Source: an uncultured Planctomycetaceae bacterium (GTDB lineage Bacteria > Planctomycetota > Planctomycetia > Pirellulales > Thermoguttaceae). Taken from it: a DNA stretch of 45,707 nucleotides. This document shows positions 15,715-24,290 of this stretch, in pieces. Made by a program: the position numbers and the translations under genes. The stretch covers positions 1 through 45,707 of the forward strand of contig CAMZHY010000001.1 of NCBI GenBank assembly GCA_947307005.1, in the 5' to 3' direction. The notes beneath the pieces were generated by a model. The model was not told the DNA's origin and did no database searches. It saw nothing but the letters and a program-made list of their open reading frames with translations. The first letter of the stretch is position 1; each line of letters begins with the position of its first letter.

Positions 15715-18195
15715 TTATTCGTCGGCGGCGCGCGTTCCTAGCCGTATAGGAAAAATAAGCCTCGTTACGACGGTGCGTTTTGCGGCGACGCGTTCAGACG
15801 AGCCGTCGGAATGGGAGCGCGACAAAGTCGCTTCCGAAGCCGTAAAATCGGGACTTGTACCGTAAAGGCCGTATTTCTCGAGCGTTTCCGCCTTAACGTC
15901 TCGATATTCCTCGCCATTTTGCGCCGCCAGTTTCTTATTCAGTCGCTCAAGCTCGATCGCGTCGAAAGAAAGTCGCGACAAATCCTCAGTGGGGCGGTAT
16001 TTTTCACAATCGGGATCGACGACGACTCCAAAAACGACGGCGCGACCGCAACGTAATAATTCGCTCAAGTCGACTTCTCGTTGCAATCTCTTCTCGATTC
16101 CAAAGTTATCCACGCCGCCGGCAAAATCGTAGAACGTCGCGGAACGTAAAATATAAGGCAGGCGTTCCGAAGCGGAATTATACGTTGTGGAGTCCCACGT
16201 CGCCGCTCGTTCAGAAGGAATTGAACTTCGATGTTCGTTTATAACGCGCATTGGCTCGACGCGAGCCGCGCCGCGATCGATCTTTGTTTCTCCAGGAGGA
16301 AGAACGCCGAGCGCGCACGCGCCGCCCTTGTAGACGATATACGCGGAGTAAATCGGCGCGTCGAAAGGATTGACGATCGTTCCGCGAAGACTCAGCCCGT
16401 CGTCGCTCAGCTCAAGCGGCGCGGGAAGATTAGTCGCCGAGCCAATCCAACTCGCGACAAAACTCTTACTCGAACGGGTCGCCATTGGAACGTCGCGAAT
16501 CGAGTCTCCTTCGAGTCGGTAAGGTTTGTTCCATTGCCTTGGAATAAACGTTTTTTGTTCCGAGCCTCCAAGTCCGGAACCTGATAAAGCGAGAGGAGCC
16601 GCGATCCCCGACGCTCCGTCCGCAAGTTCAAGCCCGGCGATTCTCGGTTTGAATTTTACGTCGTAACGCTCTCCCATCGGAGAATAAACGCCAAACCAAG
16701 AAATATCGCGAACAATCCCGGACGCCATGTCCACGTCGAGTAAATCCAATTGATTAAACGTTTCCTCTTTTGGAGTCCTCGTTTTAAAAATCGCGACGGC
16801 TATTACGCTGAAAAGAACGACGAAAATCGGAAACGTCGTCCAGGTGATCATCGGTCGCTTAAAAACCTTCTTCGCGAGAAACCAATCGACGGGCGCAATA
16901 ACGACGACGTACGCAAGAAGAAGAACGCCGACAAGCGCGAAGGGAACGGGACGAACGGAGTCAAATCGATCAAGCGCGCTGCGAATCTGCCCCGAATAAT
17001 CGACATAGCCGCGCCGAACGGAGTTAGAAGCTCCGGTTTTTAACACGGGCGCGTCAGGATCAATCCCCAAAATTTTGAGCATAAGGCGACCGCGTCCGGA
17101 CCAGTTGGCGATTGGCGCTTCGGCGAGATCCGCGGCAAAGAAAACGACGGAACCTAATCCGACTGCGCGCGTTACGAGAATCGGCGTTTCCGCTTCCCGC
17201 ATTTCAACGATCGCGTCGCTTTTTAACTCCGAAAGAACCGGCGTTTGGAGAAACGGGTTTGACCGAGATCCGGTCATCGCGAGATTCTTAACGTTTTGCA
17301 ACTCGCTAGACAACGCGTTGACAACGCGAAATTCATGCGTCTTCGGTTCGACGGTCGCGCCGGGACTCAACTCCGAAAACGCGCCGTCGCGTAGAAGGTC
17401 TATCGAGTTTTTACCGGCAAAAAGAACAACCCGTCCGCCGTTTTCCACCCATCGATAAATGGCGGCGAATTGACTCGAACGAGCGTCGTATCCATCGTAA
17501 AGAGAAACGTCGGTCGTTGTAAGGAAGATGCGATCGATCGCTTCAAGAGAACGAAAATCAGTCGGAAATTGTTCAATCGTCTTGATAGAAACAATTTCCG
17601 GGCGCCTCTCGTCTTTAAGACGCAACTCCGCAAAGGCCTCGGAAAATCCAGCTTTTACGTCGCCGACGACTAAATAAATCGGTTTAGAGGGATTGGCGGG
17701 AGAGCCAAAAACAACGTTTTCGCCGTCGTTGCGTCGCGCGCCCGGTTCAAAAACTTGTTCGTCGACAATCTCTTCTCCAACGATAAGACGAACCGTTAGT
17801 TTCTCCGACGCTTTGGGAAGGATAAATCCGACTTCAGCGCGACCTGCCGCCGTCTCTTCCGGCGTAGTCTTACGACGCGACGAAAAAGGAACGCCGTCGC
17901 TGTCTCGCGTTTCCAACTCAATCGTGGGAGACGTCTCCGCCGCGTTGAAAAAAACAACGATCCGCGTCTGAAATCCATTCTTATATATTCCGCCGATTCC
18001 AACGTTTAGGCCGGAAATTCTCCCCTTCTCTCCAAAATCGCGCCCAGTCGGCGCGTCTACAGCGACGTCTAGATCGCGCGGTTCGACAATGTCCGCAAAA
18101 CTTAGCGCGCCAAGTAAGACGACGTTAATCGTAAGAAGAAGCGTTAAAAATAACGCTCGCAGCATTAATCGTCGTTTATTTCGACTTAGAATCAT
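15715..18195 (-). CDS. large membrane protein with periplasmic domains, ABC-linked
   Basis: 826 residues from the ATG at 18195; a TTG start 24 bp upstream is possible, but GGGAAG sits well for the ATG. One N-terminal membrane helix (about 10-35) is followed by about 400 mostly extracytoplasmic residues. These include a glutamine-amidotransferase/ThuA-like stretch (IFLTTTDVSLYDGYDA, then WVENGGRVVLFAG). Two further membrane helices (about 425-450 and 458-480) come next, then a beta-rich C-terminal region of about 340 residues. Planctomycetes often encode such proteins beside gliding-type ABC transporters, where they may replace GldG-like partners. That comparison is from general knowledge and not proven here. 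It probably acts with the downstream ATPase at the cell envelope. Confidence 0.7.
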   Translation of the reverse strand: MILSRNKRRLMLRALFLTLLLTINVVLLGALSFADIVEPRDLDVAVDAPTGRDFGEKGRISGLNVGIGGIYKNGFQTRIVVFFNAAETSPTIELETRDSDGVPFSSRRKTTPEETAAGRAEVGFILPKASEKLTVRLIVGEEIVDEQVFEPGARRNDGENVVFGSPANPSKPIYLVVGDVKAGFSEAFAELRLKDERRPEIVSIKTIEQFPTDFRSLEAIDRIFLTTTDVSLYDGYDARSSQFAAIYRWVENGGRVVLFAGKNSIDLLRDGAFSELSPGATVEPKTHEFRVVNALSSELQNVKNLAMTGSRSNPFLQTPVLSELKSDAIVEMREAETPILVTRAVGLGSVVFFAADLAEAPIANWSGRGRLMLKILGIDPDAPVLKTGASNSVRRGYVDYSGQIRSALDRFDSVRPVPFALVGVLLLAYVVVIAPVDWFLAKKVFKRPMITWTTFPIFVVLFSVIAVAIFKTRTPKEETFNQLDLLDVDMASGIVRDISWFGVYSPMGERYDVKFKPRIAGLELADGASGIAAPLALSGSGLGGSEQKTFIPRQWNKPYRLEGDSIRDVPMATRSSKSFVASWIGSATNLPAPLELSDDGLSLRGTIVNPFDAPIYSAYIVYKGGACALGVLPPGETKIDRGAARVEPMRVINEHRSSIPSERAATWDSTTYNSASERLPYILRSATFYDFAGGVDNFGIEKRLQREVDLSELLRCGRAVVFGVVVDPDCEKYRPTEDLSRLSFDAIELERLNKKLAAQNGEEYRDVKAETLEKYGLYGTSPDFTASEATLSRSHSDGSSERVAAKRTVVTRLIFPIRLGTRAADE

Positions 18196-18261
18196 ATTCC
18201 TAACTTCCCGATCGTACAATCTTCCAACGACGCCATGAGTTAAGTCAGCCGCCGCGCAATG

Positions 18262-18588
18262 TCAGGGTTTTTCGGAATCTGGACATTCGCAAACAAGTTT
18301 TCCGCATCCAGGACAGCCGGCGCCGTATTTGTCGATTAACGCTTTGTTAAGATCGACTCCCACCACGTTGGCAATCGTCGTAAGCCATGCGATAACGTCG
18401 GCAAATTCCCCTTCTTGTTCCTCTTTTGTTCCGCTGCGAAGCGCCGTCGAGAGTTCGCCCACTTCCTCGATCAGCCACATAAAGGTGCCGGCGACTCCGC
18501 GTTCAGCGTCCTTTTCGGAGTACATTTCACGAATAAGCGCCTGAAAATCAGGAATGGAAAGCTCTGGATTATTCTGTTCGTTATCCAT
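18262..18588 (-). CDS. MazG-like nucleotide pyrophosphohydrolase
   Basis: 108 residues from the ATG at 18588, preceded by AGAGG 6 nt upstream; the longer TTG start at 18630 lacks support. The all-alpha NTP-PPase pattern EExxE...ExxD is clear: WLIEEVGEL (around 37-45) and EFADVIAWL (around 60-68). A short Cys-rich tail, CPGCGKLVCECPD, looks like a one-knuckle metal site and is typical of many MazG-like proteins in environmental bacteria. These enzymes cleave (d)NTPs to monophosphates, for house-cleaning or to lower nucleotide alarm signals. It is the first gene of the minus-strand cluster that also ends with a (p)ppGpp-hydrolase-type HD protein. A functional link between the two is only suggested. 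Confidence 0.87.
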   Translation of the reverse strand: MDNEQNNPELSIPDFQALIREMYSEKDAERGVAGTFMWLIEEVGELSTALRSGTKEEQEGEFADVIAWLTTIANVVGVDLNKALIDKYGAGCPGCGKLVCECPDSEKP

Positions 18589-18677
18589 GTCGAACCTCTG
18601 GATTGCGTCTTTGACCAAGGACGTTCGCAAAGCGCCTTTCGAAACGAGGAAAAAAAATCGTTTCGCGGCGCGGTTTG

Positions 18678-18707
18678 ATTATAGCCTCGAAGCCCCATTA
18701 ATGCCAG
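18678..18707 (-). promoter_or_regulatory. candidate promoter of the MazG-led operon
   Basis: On the minus strand: CTGGCA (complement of 18702-18707), an 18-bp spacer, and a perfect TATAAT (complement of 18678-18683) within GGCTATAATCA. It lies about 90 nt upstream of the MazG-like start. Confidence 0.5.
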
Positions 18708-18738
18708 TCCTAAAGTATCCGCAGATTTTACGTCGACG

Positions 18739-19845
18739 TCAACGCCCTTCGCCGACGACAGGATCGAGCGAGGGATCGCTCTGAAAAAAAGGAGTCGCGT
18801 AGCAATCGACGTCTTTTTCGTCGTAAGGGGGTTCCGCGTCGCTTTTAACCGTAAATAGAACATAGTCGAACGGCGTAAGTTCTTTACCGTCGCCAATTCC
18901 CTCTCGACGTATCTTTTCAAAAACTAAAGGAGCTTCTTCAACGCCAAGCACGCACAGCGCGCTTGCAAGCGCGTCGGCGGTCGTCGCCGTCGGCGCGACG
19001 ACCGTCGCGACGCAACGTCGAGTTAACGGTTCGCACGAACGAGGATCTATGATATGCGAATAACGGACGCCGGATATTTCAACGTAACGATTCGCATCCC
19101 CTGAAGAAGCCACGCCGACGTTCGAAAGTTCGCGATAACACGTTGGAGCGTCGCCTAGAGACGCGATTCCGACAATCCATCCCTTTTTACCCGGCGGAGG
19201 ATCGCCTATTCTCAAATCGCCGCTTGCGTTAATTAGCGCGGAAGTTATCCCATTTTCCCGCAGGACCTCCAGCGCCTCGTCCATAACGATTCCCTTTGCA
19301 ATCCCGCCGAGGTCGAAACGAACGTTTTTTTCCACGCGAACGCCGCGCTCGTTAAGTTCCCACACGCGGGGTCCGACTCTTTTTTTCGCCGGCGCCAGCG
19401 CGCTTTCCGGAGGAAGTTCGTGAAAATAGCGACTTCGGCGCCAAAGTTTGACAATCGGTCCTACCGTCGCGTCAAACGCGCCTTCCGTCAACTGGCAGTA
19501 TTTTCGAGACTCTTCAAGAGCGTTTCTTAGTTCGTCGCTGATTGAAACAAAGTCGTTCGTCTCCTCAGAGCGTCGACACGCTTGAATCATCTCGCTTTCC
19601 GAATCCCAATCGGAAAGAATCGCGTTAAGTTCGTCAAACTTTCGCCACGCCGCGGACGCCGCTTCATTAGCCTTTTCTTCACTGGGAGCGTAGAGTATGA
19701 GACTCGCGGGAACGCCCATTTTCTGTTCATGGAATTCATACCGTTCTAAATCAACGGCTCGCGCCTTTGGCGCGCTCGCCAAGAACGCGCCAAAGAAACA
19801 CGTTAGAACAAATAATCCGAACACTCTTAGACTAGAACGCGTCAT
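18739..19845 (-). CDS. apbE: FAD:protein FMN transferase (ApbE family), exported
   Basis: A 368-residue ApbE/Ftp protein. A signal peptide (about 1-30) is followed by the ApbE domain, with GAFDATVGPIVKLW, FDLGGIAKGIVMD, INASGDLRIG and YSHIIDPRSCEP, the last carrying the conserved His and Asp used in Mg and FAD binding. The enzyme transfers FMN from FAD to a Thr of periplasm-facing redox proteins such as NqrB/C or RnfG/D. No Rnf or Nqr genes lie in the window, so its target is elsewhere. Residues about 320-368 extend past the conserved domain. It follows dnaN on the same strand, but a strong hairpin lies between them, so it is probably transcribed on its own. The ATG at 19845 has a weak ribosome site. 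Confidence 0.93.
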   Translation of the reverse strand: MTRSSLRVFGLFVLTCFFGAFLASAPKARAVDLERYEFHEQKMGVPASLILYAPSEEKANEAASAAWRKFDELNAILSDWDSESEMIQACRRSEETNDFVSISDELRNALEESRKYCQLTEGAFDATVGPIVKLWRRSRYFHELPPESALAPAKKRVGPRVWELNERGVRVEKNVRFDLGGIAKGIVMDEALEVLRENGITSALINASGDLRIGDPPPGKKGWIVGIASLGDAPTCYRELSNVGVASSGDANRYVEISGVRYSHIIDPRSCEPLTRRCVATVVAPTATTADALASALCVLGVEEAPLVFEKIRREGIGDGKELTPFDYVLFTVKSDAEPPYDEKDVDCYATPFFQSDPSLDPVVGEGR

Positions 19846-19880
19846 AGTTTGCCACTACGTTTTTACGAAATTAACGACGA

Positions 19881-19922
19881 CAAAAAACGAATCGTTCTCC
19901 GGCAAAGGCGAACGATTCGTTT
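19881..19922 (-). terminator. terminator of dnaN
   Basis: Perfect 13-bp stem, AAACGAATCGTTC (19885-19897) with GAACGATTCGTTT (19910-19922). On the minus strand it runs into TTTTTTG. It lies 30 bp after the dnaN stop. Confidence 0.9.
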
Positions 19923-19952
19923 AACGACGGTTGCTCTTTTTTTGACGTCCCG

Positions 19953-21083
19953 CTAAAACTGGAGTTGCATCACGACGTAACGATATCCGTCGTTCGTCTC
20001 AAAAAGCGAACGGTAATCCTGATTTTGCGAAATGTAAAACTGAACAGTCTCTTCCGGCGGAACTTCGCGGAAAAACTCATTAAGGAATTTTGAATCAAAT
20101 CGCAACATTTTCGGTTCGTCGTCATAGGAAATCGGCAGCTCGACGCTCGATTCGCCGGTCTCTTCGCCAGCCGCCGTTACGCTAACCTTGCCAGACTCAA
20201 AACTGAGCGACACTCCAGGTTTATTCTCAGTCGCGACAATATCGGCCTGACGAACTGCGCGCGCAAGTTCATCTGCGATAAAACTAACGTTCTTACTCTT
20301 GGATTTATCAAGAAGAATCATATTCCAATCAGGAAAACGCCCCGTCATTAAATTGGTTGCGACAACGACGTTTCCAAGTTGAATCATCGCGCGATCGCCC
20401 TTCACGGAAATATTGGCGTCCGACGCGAAAGAAGCGGAACGTTTGAGAAGAGTGAGCGTTCTAAGCGGGAACATCGCTCTTTTCTCCTCAAACTCGCCTT
20501 CCTGATCGCCGGATATATATTCGGACGCGTACTGCTGACACGCAAGTCTTTTTCCATCCGTCGCAATCGCGGTCGCGCGTTCCCGTTCAAACAAAAACAT
20601 AACGCAGCTGAGCTCATAATGAGCGTTGTTCGTCTCCGTCGCAAACTGAGTTCGGCTAATCATCCGGTTCAGCGACTCGACAGGAAGCTTGAAGTAATCC
20701 GTTTCTTGGAATGGATTGACGGTTGGGAAACTGTCGACGTCGTCAATCGTGTCGAGTTGGTATCGGAAACGCGCCCCTTTAACGGTCAAACGTCTTCCTT
20801 CGAGTTCCAAAAGAATATCGGAATCAGTCGTTTCTGAAAAGATTCGTCCTAAAAGTTTTGCAGGGAGAATCGCTTCGCCCGCACGATCAATAACAAAAGA
20901 TTCGTCGACGACAATTTCTCCACGCGCGCCGACGGAACCGTCCGTCGCCATAAGAATCACGCTCGACTCGTTCGCGATAATTTTCACGTTTTGCAGAGCT
21001 GGACGTAAGTCTCTTGTAGAAGCAAAGTTTGATATTAGCGAAAAAAGCGGCACGAACTTGTCGCGTTGAATGTGGATTTTCAT
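19953..21083 (-). CDS. dnaN: DNA polymerase III sliding clamp (beta subunit)
   Basis: A 376-residue protein of family length with the three-repeat clamp fold. Recognisable blocks are VKIIANESSVILMATDGSVG (N-terminal domain), FATETNNAHYELSCVMF and ATDGKRLA (middle domain), and TGRFPDWNMI. The C-terminus is YRYVVMQLQF, where family members usually end near MPxRL. The dimer encircles DNA and tethers Pol III and other clamp-binding proteins. dnaN usually sits between dnaA and recF, often at the origin. Here it stands alone, with about 940 bp of largely A+T-rich DNA upstream and a terminator downstream. The ribosome site is weak. The solitary position, with three parS-like sites further right, is relevant to replication-origin placement. 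Confidence 0.96.
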   Translation of the reverse strand: MKIHIQRDKFVPLFSLISNFASTRDLRPALQNVKIIANESSVILMATDGSVGARGEIVVDESFVIDRAGEAILPAKLLGRIFSETTDSDILLELEGRRLTVKGARFRYQLDTIDDVDSFPTVNPFQETDYFKLPVESLNRMISRTQFATETNNAHYELSCVMFLFERERATAIATDGKRLACQQYASEYISGDQEGEFEEKRAMFPLRTLTLLKRSASFASDANISVKGDRAMIQLGNVVVATNLMTGRFPDWNMILLDKSKSKNVSFIADELARAVRQADIVATENKPGVSLSFESGKVSVTAAGEETGESSVELPISYDDEPKMLRFDSKFLNEFFREVPPEETVQFYISQNQDYRSLFETNDGYRYVVMQLQF

Positions 21084-22021
21084 AACGTTGCTCTGCTATG
21101 TTCAAATATTTCTAGACTTGCCAAAGATTCTACGCATACCCGCGTCGTTACAACGGGCCTTGCTATGATTATAGCCTGCAACCCCTATAAGTCTATATCC
21201 CTCGATGTAAACTACGAATATTATCTAAACTACCTATTCATATTCCTATTTACATTTTTCTTTTCGACTCCAAGAAAAGAATTTGATCTTTTCTCTTCTA
21301 CTCCTGCGCCTATGGCAATTAGCCAAGATAACAACGCCATTCCAAGAACCGTGTATATTTAACAGGATATATAATTCTCTTGATAATATATAAAAATCAA
21401 AAACCAAAATATCACTAATATTTTAAATATAAATATATTATTAATAATAGTGTCCCGAATCATTTTGTAAATAAATCCTCCTTCATTATCCGCAATAGCA
21501 AAAACCGAAATGGTTTAAAATATTCTAAAGAGATATTAAAAACCTGTATTTTTTATATCGTTTATATGTATTTTATTGTAATTAAAATGTTTTAAAATAA
21601 ATATTAAAATAAAATATAATTTCTATTTTTATTTTATAAACATTTTAGAAACACAAATAATACATCTTTTAAATATCCTCTTGAAAGATTCGGCGACTTT
21701 GTTCAGAAGAAGAGTCGAGAGATAAGAGAATTGGAGATTGCCGTATAGGCTTGGATTCATGGCGGATAGCGGAAATTGAGACGACCTCTTTTCATAAATG
21801 AAACAATATCGCGCTTTAGTATTTCGATTCGAGCGCGCGTTAAGGCTTCGACGCTGTGAAATTGATTTAGGTTCAGGACTTTAGAGACGTGGATAACAAT
21901 TCAAGCGCCGCTCTTTTTTAAAGACATATCAGCAGGAATAGGTTAGATAATATCCCCCTCCCTAGGATAAAACAGCGACTTTTGCGGCGCTTGTTTGTGT
22001 GATACTTTGAGAATTTTGATT
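21084..22021. other. A+T-rich region between dnaN and the flippase-like gene
   Basis: About 940 bp on the upstream side of dnaN, extremely A+T-rich between about 21200 and 21680. A dnaN promoter is visible at 21168-21195. The nearest DnaA-box-like word is TTATCCGCA near 21486, which falls short of TTATCCACA, so I do not call an origin. The open frame 21066-21362 lacks a ribosome site and is rejected. Confidence 0.4.
21168..21195 (-). promoter_or_regulatory. candidate dnaN promoter
   Basis: On the minus strand: TAGACT, a 16-bp spacer, and a perfect TATAAT (complement of 21168-21173) inside GGCTATAATCA. It lies about 90 nt upstream of the dnaN ATG. Confidence 0.45.
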
Positions 22022-23035
22022 TTATGACCAGTCTTTAGACGTAGGATTTTTGGAATGTAATGCGTTTTTAACTTCATTGAGAGAAAAGATATAATAGAAG
22101 ACTCCGACTAGAGCTACTCCAATTGTCGCCAGTCTGTAAGCGACGCCGATCGCCATTCCGTATCCGTGTTGAAACGATTCGCCGTTGACGACGGGGAAAA
22201 GAGGATAGAGTTCGTCGAGAAAGTATTCCAGCGGTCCTGCGGATAGCGGTATTATTGAGCCGACGTTTCCTGAACAGTAAAGGATGATGTGATCAACGAG
22301 CGAGGGACTCTTATGGAAGAGACCTCGAGCAATAAGAAAAAGCGAAACGGCAAAACATAGATGAACGATGAACGTCGCCGCAAATGAATAAACGAGAGCT
22401 TTCTTGCGTTTTTGATACGACATTGTCGCATTTGCGAGTTTATGCATGAATCCGCCAATCAACGGGAGGCCTTGCGCAAACTTGATTCTCCAGCTCTGAG
22501 AGCTCGAGGGAGTCAGAACGAGTGCGAGAAAGACGGTTGCGGCTAGAGCGAGCGCGATTAGTCCATTGGTGGCGAATCGCGCGAGAGGTTCCGAGCGATG
22601 ATGGAAATCGGTGAAAAGGACGGCGATCAGTCCTAGAATGAACATAACGTATAAACCGACGACTCGGTCCATAATCACGCTTGCCGTCGCCTTATCGAAG
22701 GGCGTCTTTGTTTTTTGAGTCAAAAGGAAAACTTTTACAGCGTCGCCTCCCGCAATTCCAACGGGCGACAAATTAAACATAAAACCTATAAAGCCGATTC
22801 TCAGCGCGTCGGAAAGCGAGAACGGAGCGTCAAGAGCTTGAACGAGCGCGCGCCATCGGACAATCGTGACGGACGTTGCGATAAGATTGAAAATAAACCC
22901 GGCAAAAATGAGTTTAAACGAAATATCATGGAGCTTAAGTTCCTTGAAAACGGAACCGTTTGACGCGCGAACGATAAGGTAGGCGAAGAGCGCGACGACT
23001 AGAAGCGTCTTGAGAAGGAACGAGAGGAGTTTCAT
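22022..23035 (-). CDS. LPG-synthase-transmembrane-like (AglD/YbhN, UPF0104) flippase-type membrane protein
   Basis: 337 residues from the ATG at 23035; a TTG start at 23068 would add 11 residues, and neither has a clear ribosome site. Seven or eight membrane helices span nearly the whole protein. The family signatures are RWRALVQAL after helix 2, FNLSPVGIAGGDAVKVFLL, VIMDRVVGLYVMFILGL, and near the end GSIIPLSAGPLEYFL. The family groups the transmembrane part of MprF with AglD and YbhN. Members flip or transfer lipid-linked groups such as aminoacyl-phosphatidylglycerol or dolichyl sugars; the substrate here is unknown and no synthase domain is attached. It is transcribed divergently from the microcompartment locus. 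Confidence 0.82.
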   Translation of the reverse strand: MKLLSFLLKTLLVVALFAYLIVRASNGSVFKELKLHDISFKLIFAGFIFNLIATSVTIVRWRALVQALDAPFSLSDALRIGFIGFMFNLSPVGIAGGDAVKVFLLTQKTKTPFDKATASVIMDRVVGLYVMFILGLIAVLFTDFHHRSEPLARFATNGLIALALAATVFLALVLTPSSSQSWRIKFAQGLPLIGGFMHKLANATMSYQKRKKALVYSFAATFIVHLCFAVSLFLIARGLFHKSPSLVDHIILYCSGNVGSIIPLSAGPLEYFLDELYPLFPVVNGESFQHGYGMAIGVAYRLATIGVALVGVFYYIFSLNEVKNALHSKNPTSKDWS

Positions 23036-23162
23036 GTGGACAAGGAAATACAATGCGTACGTCGTCAAACTGGCCTACGGACGGCCGCGTCGATTTTAGA
23101 CGCGACACGTCTCCGATTTTAAAACATACGGAGCGAAACGACAAGACGGCGGCAAGCGCTAG

Positions 23163-23188
23163 CGATTTTTAACGAGGTATTAAAATCG
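23163..23188. promoter_or_regulatory. inverted repeat, possible operator of the microcompartment locus
   Basis: CGATTTTTAA (23163-23172) and TTAAAATCG (23180-23188) are near-perfect inverted halves around a 7-bp centre, about 75 bp before the TATAAT box. The size and position would suit a dimeric repressor or activator. No binding protein can be named. Confidence 0.3.
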
Positions 23189-23239
23189 TTATAAAGTAAT
23201 TGATTGGACCGTTAAAAGGATGAATTTTTTCAGAACGCA

Positions 23240-23268
23240 CTTCAATATGGGAGAAACGAGGGTATAAT
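23240..23268 (+). promoter_or_regulatory. candidate promoter of the microcompartment operon
   Basis: Perfect TATAAT at 23263-23268, about 130 nt before the pduL ATG. The -35 area (CTTCAA at 23240-23245, 17-bp spacer) is poor, which would fit a promoter needing an activator. Confidence 0.4.
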
Positions 23269-23398
23269 TGCGAATCGGTGAAGAATACGCGGTTTCGATA
23301 AAACGCGGACCTAACGTAAAGTCGGTTTTGCGAATCGGCGCGCGTAAATCGTCTTGAGGGCGTCTTTTAAAGGTGGCACAGCTTAGGACTGAAGAATT

Positions 23399-24139
23399 AT
23401 GACCTCTCGGAATATCAGTCGGAATACGGTTGAAGCAATAGTTCGCCAGCTTCTGCGAGAAACGAACGGTTCTAAAGAAGGAGTCGTCGACGCGATTGTC
23501 GCCGCTTTTTCAGAGGGGGGCGCGGTTTCCGCTCCTAAGCCTGTCGAGGCGGTTAAGCCTCGCAAATCTGAGCTTGTCGTCAGTATCTCCGCGCGACATA
23601 TCCATTTAACCGACGCCGACGTTGAAACGCTTTTTGGAAAAGGCGCGAAACTCACCAAAATGAAGGATCTGTATCAAGACGGTTTCTTTGCGGCGAACGA
23701 GACGGTTATGTTAATTGGACCGCGTCGCAGAATGCTTCCTTCCGTTCGTATTCTTGGACCGACGCGTAAGGAGTCGCAGGTCGAGCTTTCTTTTACCGAC
23801 GCGATTTCTCTAGGGTTGGATCCTCCCGTTCGCGAGAGCGGCAAACTTGAAGACACCCCTGGGTGCGTTCTTGTCGGACCCGCCGGCGTCGTCGAGTTGA
23901 AGCGCGGCGTCATTCGCGCGGCGCGACACGTTCATATGGGGCCGGAAGACGCCGCTTATTACGGCGTTAAAGACAAGGAAATGATGAAGTTGCGCGTCGA
24001 GTCGGGCGTTTGCAGCGTAGTTCTTGAAGACGTCCTTGTTCGGATCGGCAAGAATATTAAGCTTGAAGTTCATCTTGACACAGACGAGGGAAACGCTGTT
24101 GACCTTGAACACGCGACGAAGATTGAACTGATTAAATAA
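23399..24139 (+). CDS. pduL: PduL-type phosphotransacylase of the microcompartment
   Basis: A 246-residue PduL enzyme that moves the acyl group from CoA to phosphate inside a microcompartment, recycling CoA and passing acyl-phosphate to acetate kinase. The catalytic domain (about 58-246) has the paired zinc-binding histidine motifs SARHIHL (H67, H69) and AARHVHM, plus EVHLDTDEGNAV near the end. Residues 8-38 form two short amphipathic helices before a Pro/Lys linker; the first is a typical encapsulation peptide that binds the shell or core. It is the first gene of the locus and is followed by two hexamer shell genes. The ATG at 23399 keeps the whole targeting helix. In the PVM locus type this replaces the unrelated Pta enzyme. 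Confidence 0.93.
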   Translation: MTSRNISRNTVEAIVRQLLRETNGSKEGVVDAIVAAFSEGGAVSAPKPVEAVKPRKSELVVSISARHIHLTDADVETLFGKGAKLTKMKDLYQDGFFAANETVMLIGPRRRMLPSVRILGPTRKESQVELSFTDAISLGLDPPVRESGKLEDTPGCVLVGPAGVVELKRGVIRAARHVHMGPEDAAYYGVKDKEMMKLRVESGVCSVVLEDVLVRIGKNIKLEVHLDTDEGNAVDLEHATKIELIK

Positions 24140-24290
24140 AGACGCAATGGATTGCGCGCGTGAGTTTCACGGACGTAATCAATCGATATAAAACTAACCA
24201 AAAACAAAGGAAGAGTCGCGCGCGACGCGTTAAACGCTAGAGTTTTCCACGTTGCCGCGACGTAGCCCGCCAGTATTGGGAGATTTGATA

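Larger units (their letters stand above)
23036..23398. other. divergent control region of the microcompartment locus
   Basis: About 360 bp between the flippase-like gene (minus) and pduL (plus). It contains an inverted repeat at 23163-23188 and a perfect TATAAT at 23263-23268. No regulator gene is adjacent to this side of the locus within the window. Confidence 0.5.

Noticed and set aside
21084..22021. Replication origin next to dnaN
   Set aside because: A+T-rich and suitably placed, but no TTATCCACA-type DnaA boxes were found; the closest words have mismatches.
24157..24172. Fourth parS-like site near 24.16 kb (GTTTCACGG)
   Set aside because: Only one half matches; the second half lacks the GTGAAAC arm.
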